From Marinovum algicola (GTDB taxonomy: Bacteria > Pseudomonadota > Alphaproteobacteria > Rhodobacterales > Rhodobacteraceae): a stretch of DNA of 64,000 nt. Shown piece after piece: positions 35,771-47,478 of the stretch. The notes under the pieces were generated by a model. That model made no database searches. It saw only the letters and a program-made list of their open reading frames with translations, and was not told the DNA's origin. Position 1 is the first letter of the stretch; each line of letters begins with the position of its first letter. The DNA lies in the NCBI RefSeq assembly GCF_900109145.1, contig NZ_FNYY01000003.1, positions 1 to 64,000 of the forward strand, written 5' to 3'. Made by a program: the position numbers and the translations under genes.

Positions 35771-38700
35771 ATGAAAATCGAAAGACGGTTTACCAAGGCT
35801 GGGCAGGATGCCTACGCAGAGATCGATTTCGTGACCACCGCGTCAGAGATCCGCAATCCTGACGGCACCATTGTCTTCCGTCTCGACGATGTCGAAGTGC
35901 CGGCCGCCTGGAGCCAGGTGGCCAGCGACGTGATCGCGCAGAAATACTTTCGCAAGGCCGGCGTGCCGACCGAGCTGAAGAAGGTTCGCGAAAGGGATGT
36001 GCCCGAGTTCCTCTGGCGGTCGGTCCCCGCCAATGACGACACGCCGCGCACTGGTGAAATCTCGTCCAAACAGGTGTTCGACCGTCTTGCCGGCGCCTGG
36101 GCCTACTGGGGCTGGAAGGGCGGCTATTTCACCACCGAGGAGGATGCCCGCGCCTATTACGACGAGATGCGCCACATGCTGGCGACCCAGCGCGCCGCGC
36201 CGAACAGCCCGCAGTGGTTCAACACCGGTCTGCACTGGGCCTATGGCATCGACGGTCCGGGGCAGGGCCACTATTACGTCGATTACAAGACCGGCAAGCT
36301 AACCAAGTCGAAATCGGCCTACGAGCATCCGCAACCGCACGCCTGTTTCATCCAGTCGGTGGCCGATGACCTGGTCGGCGACGGCGGCATCATGGATCTC
36401 TGGGTGCGCGAGGCGCGGCTGTTCAAATACGGCTCCGGCACCGGCACCAACTTCTCGTCGCTGCGCGCCGAAGGTGAAAAGCTCTCTGGCGGCGGCAAGT
36501 CCTCGGGCCTCATGGGCTTTCTCAAGATCGGTGACCGGGCGGCCGGCGCCATCAAGTCGGGCGGCACCACGCGCCGCGCCGCCAAGATGGTGATCTGCGA
36601 CGCCGACCACCCGGACATCGAGGAATTCATCAACTGGAAGGTCAAGGAAGAGCAGAAGGTCGCCTCGATCGTCGCCGGCTCGAAGATGCATGAAAAGATG
36701 CTCAACGGCATCTTTGCGGCCATCGGCACATGGGACGGCGCGGTGGAAGACGCCTATGACCCGGCCAAGAACGACGCGCTGAAAACCGCGATCCGCGCCG
36801 CCAAGAAGTCGATGATCCCCGAGACCTACGTCAAGCGGGTGCTGGATTATGCCCGCCAGGGCTATTCCTCGATCGAGTTCCCGACCTATGATACCGATTG
36901 GGACAGCGAGGCCTATGCCAGCGTTTCGGGCCAGAACTCGAACAATTCGATCCGCGTCACCAACGCCTTTCTCGACGCCGTCAAGAACGGCGAGAAATGG
37001 GCGCTGCTGAACCGCACCGACGGCGAGGTTGCCAAGGAAATCGACGCCAAGGAGCTCTGGGAGCAGGTCGGCCACGCGGCCTGGGCCTGTGCCGATCCGG
37101 GCATCCAGTACCACGACACCGTCAACCAGTGGCACACCTGCCCCGAGGATGGCGAAATTCGCGGCTCGAACCCCTGTTCCGAGTACATGTTCCTCGACGA
37201 TACCGCCTGTAACCTGGCGTCGATGAACCTGCTGACATTCTATCAGGACGGCAAGTTCCAGGCCGAGGACTACGTGCATGCCACGCGCCTCTGGACCCTG
37301 ACTCTGGAAATCTCGGTCACCATGGCGCAATTCCCCTCCAAGGAAATTGCCCAGCTGTCCTATGACTTCCGCACCCTGGGCCTCGGCTATGCCAATATCG
37401 GCGGCCTGCTGATGAACATGGGCTACGGCTATGACAGCGACGAGGGCCGGGCGCTCTGTGGCGCGCTGACTGCGATCATGACCGGCGTGGCCTATGCCAC
37501 CTCGGCCGAGATCGCCGGCGAACTGGGCGCCTTTGCGGGCTACGAGCGCAATGCGCAGCACATGCTGCGTGTCATCCGCAACCACCGCACTGCCGCCTAC
37601 GGCAAGACCGAAGGCTACGAGGCGCTGGCGATCAACCCGGTGGCGCTGGATCAGGTGAACTGCCCCGAGGCCGGTCTGGTTGAAATGGCCAAGACTGCCT
37701 GGGACGAGGCGCTGAGCCTGGGCGAGAAGCACGGCTATCGCAACGCCCAGACCACGGTGATTGCGCCCACCGGCACCATCGGGCTGGTGATGGATTGCGA
37801 CACCACCGGCATCGAACCGGATTTCGCGCTGGTGAAGTTCAAGAAGCTCGCCGGTGGCGGCTATTTCAAGATCATCAACCGTTCGGTTCCGGCGGCACTG
37901 GAGAAGCTCGGATATTCCTCCTCCCAGATTGAAGAGATCATCTCTTATGCCGTCGGTCATGGCAGCCTCGGCAATGCGCCGGGCATCAACCACACCTCGC
38001 TGATCGGCCATGGCTTCGGCAGCAAGGAGATCGAGAAGATCGAGGCGGCGCTGGCCTCGGCCTTCGACATCCGCTTTGTCTTCAACCAGTGGACGCTGGG
38101 CGAAGCCTTCTGCCAGGACGTGCTGGGCATTCCCGCGGCACGGCTCAATGACCCGACCTTCGATCTGCTGCGGCATCTGGGCTATTCCCGGGCCGAGATC
38201 GAGGCCGCCAACGACCACGTCTGCGGCACCATGACGCTGGAAAGCGCGCCGCATCTGAAGTCCGAGCACTACGTGATCTTCGACTGCGCAAACCCCTGCG
38301 GCAAGAAGGGCAAGCGCTTCCTCTCGGTCAACAGCCACATCGACATGATGGCGGCGGCGCAGAGCTTTATTTCGGGGGCGATCTCCAAGACCATCAACAT
38401 GGCCAATGACGCCACCATCGAGGATTGCCAGGCGGCATACGAACGCTCCTGGAAGATGGGCATCAAGGCCAATGCCCTCTACCGCGACGGCTCCAAGCTG
38501 AGCCAGCCGCTGGCGGCGGCGCTGGTGGCGGATGACGATGAGGCGGCCGAGGTGCTGGAAAGCGGCTCGCAGAGCGAAAAGGCGCAGGTGCTGGCCGAGA
38601 AGGTCGTCGAGAAGATCATCGTCAAGGAGATCATCAAATCTGAGCGCTCCAAGATGCCGGAACGCCGCAAGGGCTATACCCAGAAGGCGATTGTCGGCGG

Positions 38701-39433
38701 CCACAAGGTCTATCTCCGCACCGGGGAATATGCCGACGGCACGCTGGGCGAGATCTTCATCGACATGCACAAGGAAGGCGCCGGTTTCCGGGCGATGATG
38801 AACAACTTCGCCATCGCCGTCTCGGTCGGCCTGCAATACGGCGTGCCGCTGGAGGAATTCGTCGATGCCTTCACCTTCACCAAGTTCGAGCCTGCCGGCA
38901 TGGTGCAGGGCAACGACTCGATCAAGAATGCCACATCCATCCTCGACTACATCTTCCGCGAGCTGGCGGTGTCCTATCTGGACCGCACCGACCTGGCCCA
39001 TGTGAAGCCCGAGGGCGCCAGCTTTGACGATCTGGGCCGCGGCGTCGAGGAGGGGCAACCCAACGTCACCGAGGTCAGCGAAAGTGCGGCCACCAAATCG
39101 CTGGAAGTGCTGAAACAGATCAGCTCGACCGGCTACCTGCGCAAACGTCTGCCCCAGGAGCTGATCGTGCTCCGGGGCGGGCAGTCGGACGATCCGGTCA
39201 TGGCCCTCCAGACCCTGGTCCCGGAAGTCCGCACAGGCGGCGGCACCGCCGCGACCACGGTGACGACGACAACGGCTGTAGCCAGCGGCTCCGTGTCGAT
39301 GGACGCCCGCACCAAGGCCAAGATGCAGGGCTACGAAGGCGACCCCTGCGGCGACTGCGGCAACTACACGCTGGTGCGCAACGGCACCTGCATGAAGTGC
39401 AACACCTGCGGCGGGACGTCCGGCTGTAGCTAA
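35771..39433 (+). CDS. nrdJ: Vitamin B12-dependent (class II) ribonucleotide reductase
   Basis: 1220 residues. The start [15 protein letters not shown], the substrate-site segment [16 protein letters not shown], the cysteine-bearing [27 protein letters not shown], the active-site loop [37 protein letters not shown] and a C-terminal zinc-type cluster (CGDCGNY...CMKCNTCGG) mark the large alphaproteobacterial NrdJ. It reduces ribonucleotides with adenosylcobalamin and works with or without oxygen. It stands alone behind a long leader with an NrdR-like box. Confidence 0.97.
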   Translation: MKIERRFTKAGQDAYAEIDFVTTASEIRNPDGTIVFRLDDVEVPAAWSQVASDVIAQKYFRKAGVPTELKKVRERDVPEFLWRSVPANDDTPRTGEISSKQVFDRLAGAWAYWGWKGGYFTTEEDARAYYDEMRHMLATQRAAPNSPQWFNTGLHWAYGIDGPGQGHYYVDYKTGKLTKSKSAYEHPQPHACFIQSVADDLVGDGGIMDLWVREARLFKYGSGTGTNFSSLRAEGEKLSGGGKSSGLMGFLKIGDRAAGAIKSGGTTRRAAKMVICDADHPDIEEFINWKVKEEQKVASIVAGSKMHEKMLNGIFAAIGTWDGAVEDAYDPAKNDALKTAIRAAKKSMIPETYVKRVLDYARQGYSSIEFPTYDTDWDSEAYASVSGQNSNNSIRVTNAFLDAVKNGEKWALLNRTDGEVAKEIDAKELWEQVGHAAWACADPGIQYHDTVNQWHTCPEDGEIRGSNPCSEYMFLDDTACNLASMNLLTFYQDGKFQAEDYVHATRLWTLTLEISVTMAQFPSKEIAQLSYDFRTLGLGYANIGGLLMNMGYGYDSDEGRALCGALTAIMTGVAYATSAEIAGELGAFAGYERNAQHMLRVIRNHRTAAYGKTEGYEALAINPVALDQVNCPEAGLVEMAKTAWDEALSLGEKHGYRNAQTTVIAPTGTIGLVMDCDTTGIEPDFALVKFKKLAGGGYFKIINRSVPAALEKLGYSSSQIEEIISYAVGHGSLGNAPGINHTSLIGHGFGSKEIEKIEAALASAFDIRFVFNQWTLGEAFCQDVLGIPAARLNDPTFDLLRHLGYSRAEIEAANDHVCGTMTLESAPHLKSEHYVIFDCANPCGKKGKRFLSVNSHIDMMAAAQSFISGAISKTINMANDATIEDCQAAYERSWKMGIKANALYRDGSKLSQPLAAALVADDDEAAEVLESGSQSEKAQVLAEKVVEKIIVKEIIKSERSKMPERRKGYTQKAIVGGHKVYLRTGEYADGTLGEIFIDMHKEGAGFRAMMNNFAIAVSVGLQYGVPLEEFVDAFTFTKFEPAGMVQGNDSIKNATSILDYIFRELAVSYLDRTDLAHVKPEGASFDDLGRGVEEGQPNVTEVSESAATKSLEVLKQISSTGYLRKRLPQELIVLRGGQSDDPVMALQTLVPEVRTGGGTAATTVTTTTAVASGSVSMDARTKAKMQGYEGDPCGDCGNYTLVRNGTCMKCNTCGGTSGCS

Positions 39434-39644
39434 AGAGATTGAGGGGTGGGGAGCGGTGCGCCAACACCACTCCCCGGCTCTTCCGGCAAACGGATAGCAC
39501 GCTGCCGGAGAAACCAATTCGGCCCACTTGGGTCGACGAACTAGGAAGACCATTATTCGGACTGGGGATCAATAGCGTGCTGAGAAGCCCACAGGTTTGC
39601 CACCAACAAATGCTCGCAACCTGTGGATAAAGAAAGGTTAGCAA

Positions 39645-39875
39645 ATGGCTGACAAAGACAACTTTTGGACTTCCCCACGCAAAGATGGTCGTTGGGAGGC
39701 TCAGCGCGAAGGTAGCCAACGGGCGTCTCGTGTCTTCGATACCCAGAGAGAAGCTTGGGATTATTCTCGGGACAGAGCACGCAACACCGGCGGCGAAGCG
39801 CTCTTGCAGGGGCGAAACGGGCAAATCCGTGAGCGCAACACCTACGGGCGCGATCCATATCCTCCCAAGGGATAA
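39645..39875 (+). CDS. DUF2188 small protein
   Basis: 76 residues with a single DUF2188 domain: GRWEAQREGSQRASRVFDTQ, then GEALLQGRNGQIRERNTYG and DPYPPKG at the end. These conserved small proteins have no established role. A GAAAGG ribosome binding site precedes the ATG. The gene is less GC-rich than its neighbours and lies alone between nrdJ and guaB, so it may have been acquired. Confidence 0.8.
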   Translation: MADKDNFWTSPRKDGRWEAQREGSQRASRVFDTQREAWDYSRDRARNTGGEALLQGRNGQIRERNTYGRDPYPPKG

Positions 39876-39970
39876 TTGAGTCACGGGGGCGGGTGCGCTC
39901 GCCCCTTGCACAACCAGGCCGCAGGCAAAAAGCATCGAGCGGTGAAATGATGAGCTTGGTTTGTGAAACT

Positions 39971-39997
39971 GGGGCGCCTCGGCGCCCCATTTTGTTT
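39971..39997 (+). terminator. Intrinsic terminator downstream of the DUF2188 gene
   Basis: The perfect 8-bp stem GGGGCGCC-TC-GGCGCCCC is followed by ATTTTGTTT, 96 bases after the DUF2188 stop codon. Confidence 0.75.
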
Positions 39998-40045
39998 GGA
40001 GTTCAGAGGATTGCCGCGCGAAGCTCACGCATTGCGCTACGGCGT

Positions 40046-40070
40046 CCGTAGGGTGGGTTTTCAACCCACC
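40046..40070. repeat. Intergenic palindromic repeat, family 2
   Basis: CGTAGGGTGGGTT and AACCCACC form a hairpin. The same core occurs at 50442 and, inverted, at 50547. Confidence 0.75.
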
Positions 40071-40294
40071 ATTCCCGCCGCCAAAACACCCACATTTACC
40101 CCCGCAGAAAACATACCCACAGCCAAACGCACATTTACCCCATTGAGCAAGCCGCTGAAACGAAACGATTTCCGACATTCTGCCCCGATCGCACACATAT
40201 CCATCCACAGAATTGTCCCGTCTTTCCACAGCGCCGCGGCCGGCCAATTCCATGCAACCGGCCATAAGGCCTTTTCTTTTCCCGGCCCCCGTGA

Positions 40295-41784
<1,490 letters not shown>

Positions 41785-41785
<1 letters not shown>

Positions 41786-42936
41786 TGACACCGGCGGCGC
41801 GGATTCAGACGGCGGGTGAGCTGCTTGATGCCGTCCTGGCGGGGCAGGCGGCCGAACAGGCGCTGACCCGCTGGGCCCGGAGCAACCGTTATGCCGGCTC
41901 GAAGGACCGCGCCGCGATCCGCGATCTGGTGTTCGACGCGCTGCGCCGCAAACGCTCTTATGCCGCGCTTGGCGGGGCCGAGACCGGTCGCGGCCTGATG
42001 CTTGGCGCCCTGCGCGCCTCAGAAACGGCGATCGACGAGGTCTTTACCGGCGCGCGTTTCATGCCCGCCCCGGTGACCGAAGCCGAACGCGCCGCGTTCC
42101 GCAGCCCGTCCGAGGCCGAGGCCCGCGACCTGCCGGATTGGCTCTGGCCGGAGTTCGCCCGGTCGCTGGGCGACGCGGCCGAGGCCGAGGCGCGTCTCTT
42201 GCGCGAGCGGGCGGAGGTCTTTCTTCGGGTCAACCTGTTGAAATCCAACCTGGATACGGCCCAAGCCCGTCTCGCCGAAGAGGGCATCGCCACCGAGCCT
42301 CACGCGGTGTCGCCGACCGCGCTGCGGGTGACAGAGGGCGCGCGCCGGGTGCATCTTTCTGCTGCCTACGGCGACGGTCTGGTGGAATTGCAGGATGCCG
42401 CCTCGCAGGCAGTGGTGAATGCGCTGGCGCCGCAGCCCGGTCAGAGCCTGCTTGATTTCTGCGCCGGCGGCGGGGGCAAGGCCCTGGCCATGGCCGCGCA
42501 GGCCGGCGGCCCGGTGACCGCCCATGACATTGATCCGGGGCGGATGCGCGACATTCCCGCCCGCGCTGCCCGCGCCGGGGCCGAGATCACCGTGCAACCG
42601 GCGCCGCAGGGGGTGTTCGACATCGTGCTTTGCGATGCGCCCTGTTCCGGCAGCGGCAGCTGGCGCCGTGCGCCCGAGGCGAAATGGCGGCTGACCGAGG
42701 ACCGCCTGGCCGAGCTCTGCACCATGCAGGATGCGGTGCTCGACGCCGCCGCGCCCTTCGTGGCCCCCGGCGGCTGGCTGGCCTATGCCACCTGTTCGCT
42801 GCTCGCACCGGAGAATTCCGCGCGCGTCTCGGCCTTTCAAGACCGGCATCCGGGGTGGGTCATGGACTTTGACCGGCAGTTCACGTTGCAGGACGGCGGT
42901 GACGGATTCTACCTTGCGCTGTTGAAACGCGGCTGA
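41785..42936 (+). CDS. RsmB-type rRNA (cytosine-C5) methyltransferase
   Basis: 383 residues. A NusB-like N-terminal domain (LLDAVLAGQAAEQALTRW, KDRAAIRDLVFDALRR) is followed by a SAM-dependent Rossmann domain with DFCAGGGGKALAMA, CDAPCSGSGSWRRAPEAKW (motif IV cysteine) and YATCSLLAPEN (motif VI catalytic cysteine). It should methylate a cytosine in 16S rRNA. It is translationally coupled to guaB. Confidence 0.88.
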
Positions 42937-42981
42937 TCCTGTGCTCCACTCAACCTGTGGGTGTTGAAGCGGTGAAATCGG

Positions 42982-42996
42982 TTAACCCACAATTAA
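42982..42996. promoter_or_regulatory. CtrA binding site upstream of cckA
   Basis: TTAA-CCCACAA-TTAA is an exact match to the CtrA consensus TTAA-N7-TTAA, 49 bases before the cckA start codon and 45 after the previous gene's stop. It suggests feedback from CtrA on its own activating kinase. Confidence 0.8.
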
Positions 42997-43045
42997 GACT
43001 CACCGGGTTTTATGGGGTGAAACGCGACGAGCCTGGAGAGCCGAG

Positions 43046-45364
43046 TTGGCAGACACGATCAGCGCTGAACCGCCCGACGCGGCGCCCCCCCGGCCGGGGG
43101 GCCGCCGGCCGCTGTATCTGGTCGCCGTGTCGGTCGTTCTGATTCTCTTGTCCGGCTTTCTGCCCGCCGGCGTTCCGGCGCTTGGCACACTTGCGCTCGG
43201 GGTCGGCATTTTCGTGTCGGCGCTGGCGCTGCATGCCCGCCAGTTGCTGCACAGACGGGGGCAATTGCGGGTCTTGTTGCGGGTGTCGCATTTTCTCGCC
43301 GGTGATCCGGCGGTTTCGGTGGTGGCCGATGCCGAGGGCGACATTCACCACATCAACCCCGCCGGCCGCAGCCGGTTTCGCGATGCCGATGTATCGTCGA
43401 AGCAGGAAACCGGCGAAGGCGGCAGCGTCGTGGCGCTCTTGCGCGGGCTGATGGCCAATCCGGCCAGCGTTGTCTATCGGTTACAGAAACGGACCGAGGC
43501 CCAAGGGGTGGCGAGCGATACGGTCAGCACGCGAAGCGGGCAGGTGGCGCTTTCGGTGCATGACATCGGTGGCGGGTTGCGGCTCTGGCGGATCGAGGAA
43601 AACCGCGCGACGGCCACCGAACAGGCCGAAACCGGGCTGCTGCCGCGGCTGACGGTCGGGCGCGGCGGCACGATCCTGTTCATGAATGCCGTCGCCCGCA
43701 AACTGATCGGCAAGCGGGTTTCTTCGCTCGACCGGCTGAGCAGCGATCCGCTGGAAAACGGCAAGGTGATCTCGCTCGATACCGCCACCGGGCCGGTGGC
43801 GCGGCTGGTCAGCGAGGTGGCGCTCAACGGCGGGCGGCGCGAGCTGTTCTTTCTGCCGCCGCCGGCCGAAAATGAAGGCAGCACCAGCTTCGACCACCTC
43901 AGCGTGCCCTTGATGAAAGTGTCGCAGATGGGTGTGGTGACGCGGGCCAATCACGAGGCGCTCAAACTGCTCAACGCCGAAGAGGTCACCGGCAAGAAGC
44001 TCTCCGATCTGATGGAGGGACTGGGCCGGCCGGTGACCGACTGGTTGCGCGATGCCGCTGCCGGGCGGGGCCAGAAGCAATCGGAATTCCTGCGCATTTC
44101 GCGCCGCGACCGCGAGGTTTTCGTGCAGGTCGTGCTCAACCGCGTGTTCGAGGATGGCGAACCGTCGATCATCGCTGTGCTGAACGACGCCACCGAGCTC
44201 AAAACGCTCGAGGCGCAATTCGTGCAGAGCCAGAAGATGCAGGCCATCGGCCAGCTCGCCGGCGGCGTGGCGCATGATTTCAACAACCTGCTGACCGCGA
44301 TTTCCGGCCATTGCGACCTGCTGCTTCTGCGCCACGATCAGGGCGATCCGAACTACGGCGACCTGGTGCAGATCAACCAGAATGCCAATCGCGCCGCCGC
44401 GCTGGTGGGCCAGCTGCTGGCGTTTTCCCGCAAGCAGACGCTCTGCCCCGAGGTGCTCGACCTGCGCGACACGCTGGCCGATCTGACCCATCTGCTCAAC
44501 CGTCTGGTGGGCGAGCGGGTGGCGCTGGCGCTGGACCACGACCCGGTGTTGCGCACCATCCGGGCCGACAAGCGGCAACTCGAGCAGGTGCTGATGAACC
44601 TGGTGGTGAACGCCCGCGATGCCATGCCCGAGGGCGGCGAGATTCGCATCACCACCGAGGGGCTGACCCTGGACGCCCCGCTGAAACGCGACCGGGCGTC
44701 GGTGCCGCCCGGCGATTACGTGCTGGTCAAGGTGCAGGACCAGGGGGTCGGCATCGCGCCGGACATGCTGCAAAAGGTGTTCGAGCCGTTTTACACCACC
44801 AAGCGCACCGGTGAGGGCACCGGGCTGGGCCTGTCCACGGTCTACGGCATCGTCAAACAGACCGGCGGCTTCATCTTTGTCGATTCGGTGGTCGGCAAGG
44901 GCAGCTGCTTTTCGCTTCTGTTCCCGGTCCACAGCGAGAAACCGGCCACCGATGCCGCAAGCCTGGCCCTGGAGGACACCGGCGCCGGCGGCACCGGCCA
45001 CGACGCGGTGATCCTGCTGGTCGAAGACGAGGCGCCGGTGCGCGCCTTTGCCAGCCGGGCGCTGCGGATGCGCGGCTTCAAGGTGCTCGAGGCGGCCTCG
45101 GCCGAGGAAGCGCTCGATCTGCTGCGCGACCCCGAAATCAAGGTGAACGTCTTTGTGACCGATGTGGTGATGCCGGGGCTCGACGGGCCAAGCTGGGTGC
45201 GGCAGGCGCTTGAGGACCGGCCGGAGGTCAAGGTGGTCTTTGTTTCGGGATATGCCCAGGAGAGCTTTCACGATGATCAGGCGGCCATCCCCAATTCCAC
45301 CTTCCTGCCAAAGCCGTTTTCACTGGTCGAGCTGACCGACACGGTCCAGCGGCAATTGCATTGA
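43046..45364 (+). CDS. cckA: Hybrid sensor histidine kinase CckA
   Basis: 772 residues: two N-terminal membrane helices (about 20-65), PAS-like sensor regions (about 90-390), a HisKA domain with phosphorylated H410 ([11 protein letters not shown]), a HATPase with [10 protein letters not shown] and [14 protein letters not shown], and a C-terminal receiver with D706 (VTDVVMPG). CckA feeds phosphate through ChpT to CtrA; in Rhodobacterales this pathway controls motility, gene transfer agents and cell-cycle traits. The frame opens with TTG at 43046 after TGGAGAG. Confidence 0.94.
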   Translation: MADTISAEPPDAAPPRPGGRRPLYLVAVSVVLILLSGFLPAGVPALGTLALGVGIFVSALALHARQLLHRRGQLRVLLRVSHFLAGDPAVSVVADAEGDIHHINPAGRSRFRDADVSSKQETGEGGSVVALLRGLMANPASVVYRLQKRTEAQGVASDTVSTRSGQVALSVHDIGGGLRLWRIEENRATATEQAETGLLPRLTVGRGGTILFMNAVARKLIGKRVSSLDRLSSDPLENGKVISLDTATGPVARLVSEVALNGGRRELFFLPPPAENEGSTSFDHLSVPLMKVSQMGVVTRANHEALKLLNAEEVTGKKLSDLMEGLGRPVTDWLRDAAAGRGQKQSEFLRISRRDREVFVQVVLNRVFEDGEPSIIAVLNDATELKTLEAQFVQSQKMQAIGQLAGGVAHDFNNLLTAISGHCDLLLLRHDQGDPNYGDLVQINQNANRAAALVGQLLAFSRKQTLCPEVLDLRDTLADLTHLLNRLVGERVALALDHDPVLRTIRADKRQLEQVLMNLVVNARDAMPEGGEIRITTEGLTLDAPLKRDRASVPPGDYVLVKVQDQGVGIAPDMLQKVFEPFYTTKRTGEGTGLGLSTVYGIVKQTGGFIFVDSVVGKGSCFSLLFPVHSEKPATDAASLALEDTGAGGTGHDAVILLVEDEAPVRAFASRALRMRGFKVLEAASAEEALDLLRDPEIKVNVFVTDVVMPGLDGPSWVRQALEDRPEVKVVFVSGYAQESFHDDQAAIPNSTFLPKPFSLVELTDTVQRQLH

Positions 45365-45420
45365 CATCCCGGTATTTCCCGGAAGGTCCGGGCGTCGTGA
45401 CCGGACATGGCGGGCCGGGC

Positions 45421-46014
45421 TCAGCCGATCGACTCGTAAAGTGCAAATTCGGCCGCGCATTTGCGCCGCAGCTTGGCCTCGACCCGCGGCGACAGCGTCA
45501 CCTCCAGGCGCGGCGAGACATTCTCCCGCGGCAGATCGAGCGTGACCGAGAGCCGGTCTTCGAGAAAGCCGATCAGTCGCGCCTGATCTTCGTAGCGAAA
45601 CAGATGGGTGATCCGGGTGCCGTTCGGCCGCGGTTCGAGGAATTTCGCCTGGCTGCCGACATTGGCAAAGCCGGGACGCGCGCCCTTGCAATACCCCTCG
45701 ACGAATTCGTCGAAACTCAGGTTTTTGGTGGAATTTGCCTTGCCCGTCATGAACGGCCGTTGCCGATAGCGATACCAGCTCGAGAGCCAGGAAACCGGTT
45801 CGCGCATCACCGCGAGAGTTTCCATGTCGGGCGCGCCCATCTTTTCGAACATCGGCCGAAAAAACCGGTTGTAACGATAAACCGGGGCATGTTTCAGATC
45901 CGGCGGATTGAGGATCGCCATGTCCGCGCGTGGCGCAAGCGCCTTTTCATAGGCCGATGTTCCGGTCTTGGGTACCGCCAGAAACGCCAGGTTTTCTTTC
46001 CAGAACACAAGCAC
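45421..46014 (-). CDS. Sulfotransferase-family protein
   Basis: About 197 residues. FLAVPKTGTSAYEKAL is the phosphosulfate (PAPS) binding loop found at the N-terminus of this family, and VMREPVSWLSSWYRYRQR is the 3'-phosphate segment, followed by FDEFVEGY and a C-terminal helical part. The acceptor is unknown. I chose the GTG at 46014, preceded by GAGG; the much longer open frame upstream only mirrors recA. It is convergent with cckA. Confidence 0.75.
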   Translation of the reverse strand: MLVFWKENLAFLAVPKTGTSAYEKALAPRADMAILNPPDLKHAPVYRYNRFFRPMFEKMGAPDMETLAVMREPVSWLSSWYRYRQRPFMTGKANSTKNLSFDEFVEGYCKGARPGFANVGSQAKFLEPRPNGTRITHLFRYEDQARLIGFLEDRLSVTLDLPRENVSPRLEVTLSPRVEAKLRRKCAAEFALYESIG

Positions 46015-46161
46015 TTGGGTGAACCTCTTCAGTTGGCGGATCAGGGATTTCGGGCAGCATAGGCGGGCGGTTCTGCGGCGTAAACCACTCTTTAAGGATT
46101 CTGCGAAACAGTGGGATCGAGCAAAAATCTCTTGAAATGTTCCCGTTTTGGTCGCATCTAG

Positions 46162-46176
46162 GAACAAGGCAAGAAC
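46162..46176. promoter_or_regulatory. LexA (SOS) box of recA
   Basis: GAAC-AAGGCAA-GAAC matches the alphaproteobacterial LexA consensus (GAAC-N7-GAAC or GTTC-N7-GTTC), 52 bases upstream of the recA start. Confidence 0.85.
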
Positions 46177-46228
46177 ATTTGGCAGCATTGCCGCTTCCGA
46201 GGCGGTGTGAAATAAGGGCCCGAAACGC

Positions 46229-47305
46229 ATGGCAACGGCAGATCTTCTCTCGATGAGCAAAAAGAACAACCCCGACAAGCAAAAGGCGCTCGACAGCGCC
46301 CTGGCCCAGATCGAACGCCAGTTCGGCAAGGGGTCGATCATGAAACTCGGCGGCGAGAACCAGTTGCCGGATATCGAGGCCACCTCGACCGGTTCGCTCG
46401 GGCTCGATATCGCGCTTGGCATCGGCGGCTTGCCGAAAGGCCGGATCATCGAGATCTACGGCCCCGAATCCTCGGGCAAGACCACGCTGACCCTGCATTG
46501 CGTGGCGGAAGAGCAGAAAAAGGGCGGCGTCTGTGCCTTTGTCGATGCCGAACACGCGCTCGACCCGCAATATGCCCGCAAGCTCGGCGTCGATCTCGAC
46601 GAGCTGCTGATCTCGCAGCCCGACACCGGCGAACAGGCGCTCGAGATTACCGATACCCTGGTGCGCTCCGGCGCGGTCAACATGGTGATCGTCGATTCGG
46701 TTGCCGCGCTGACCCCCAAGAGTGAGCTTGAGGGCGACATGGGCGACAGTTCGGTCGGCGTGCATGCCCGGCTGATGAGCCAGGCGATGCGCAAGCTCAC
46801 CGGGTCGATCGCGCGCTCGAACTGCATGGTGATCTTCATCAACCAGATCCGCATGAAGATCGGCGTGATGTTCGGCAGCCCCGAAACCACGACCGGCGGC
46901 AACGCGCTCAAGTTCTACAGCTCGGTGCGTCTCGATATCCGCCGCATCGGCGCGATCAAGGACCGCGACGAGGTGGTCGGCAACGCCACCCGCGTCAAAG
47001 TGGTCAAGAACAAGGTCGCGCCGCCGTTCAAGCAGGTGGAATTCGACATCATGTACGGCGAGGGCATCTCGAAGATGGGCGAATTGCTCGATCTCGGGGT
47101 CAAGGCCGGCGTGGTCGACAAATCCGGCGCCTGGTTCTCCTATGGCGACGAGCGGATCGGGCAGGGGCGCGAGAATGCCAAGACCTTCCTGCGCGAGAAC
47201 AAGCGCATGGCGCTGGAGATCGAAGACAAGATCCGCGCCGCCCACGGGCTCGAATTCGACATGCCGCCCGAGGACAAGGACGACGAAGACGTGATGGAGG
47301 CCTGA
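46229..47305 (+). CDS. recA: Recombinase RecA
   Basis: 358 residues with Walker [27 protein letters not shown], the Walker B strand [16 protein letters not shown], loop L2 ([19 protein letters not shown]) and an acidic C-terminal tail. It catalyses strand exchange in homologous repair and triggers LexA self-cleavage. An SOS box lies upstream and a strong terminator downstream, so it is a single-gene unit. Confidence 0.98.
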   Translation: MATADLLSMSKKNNPDKQKALDSALAQIERQFGKGSIMKLGGENQLPDIEATSTGSLGLDIALGIGGLPKGRIIEIYGPESSGKTTLTLHCVAEEQKKGGVCAFVDAEHALDPQYARKLGVDLDELLISQPDTGEQALEITDTLVRSGAVNMVIVDSVAALTPKSELEGDMGDSSVGVHARLMSQAMRKLTGSIARSNCMVIFINQIRMKIGVMFGSPETTTGGNALKFYSSVRLDIRRIGAIKDRDEVVGNATRVKVVKNKVAPPFKQVEFDIMYGEGISKMGELLDLGVKAGVVDKSGAWFSYGDERIGQGRENAKTFLRENKRMALEIEDKIRAAHGLEFDMPPEDKDDEDVMEA

Positions 47306-47344
47306 GGCCGCCGGTCCCGCCGGCGGGACCAAGACAACCCGGAA

Positions 47345-47374
47345 CGGGGCGCAGCGCGGGCTGCGCCCCGTTTT
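47345..47374 (+). terminator. Intrinsic terminator of recA
   Basis: The 11-bp perfect stem CGGGGCGCAGC / GCTGCGCCCCG with a 4-base loop is followed by TTTT. The adjoining TTTTGCGTCAGGCCCG is tandemly duplicated (47371-47402). Confidence 0.85.
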
Positions 47375-47478
47375 GCGTCAGGCCCGTTTTGCGTCAGGCC
47401 CGGTTTCGGCCCAACCGGTTATGGACAGTGCCGGGGCGGGGCGATACACCTTCGCCGACCTTGAGAAGAAGATGACCT

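Noticed and set aside
36299-39553. Open frame of over 1000 codons antisense to nrdJ
   Set aside because: It is a mirror of nrdJ codon structure, with no homology-like motif and no ribosome binding site.
46014-46449. Longer N-terminus for the sulfotransferase gene at 45421
   Set aside because: The extension runs antisense through the recA promoter and first codons and has no family match. The PAPS-binding loop lies right after the GTG at 46014.
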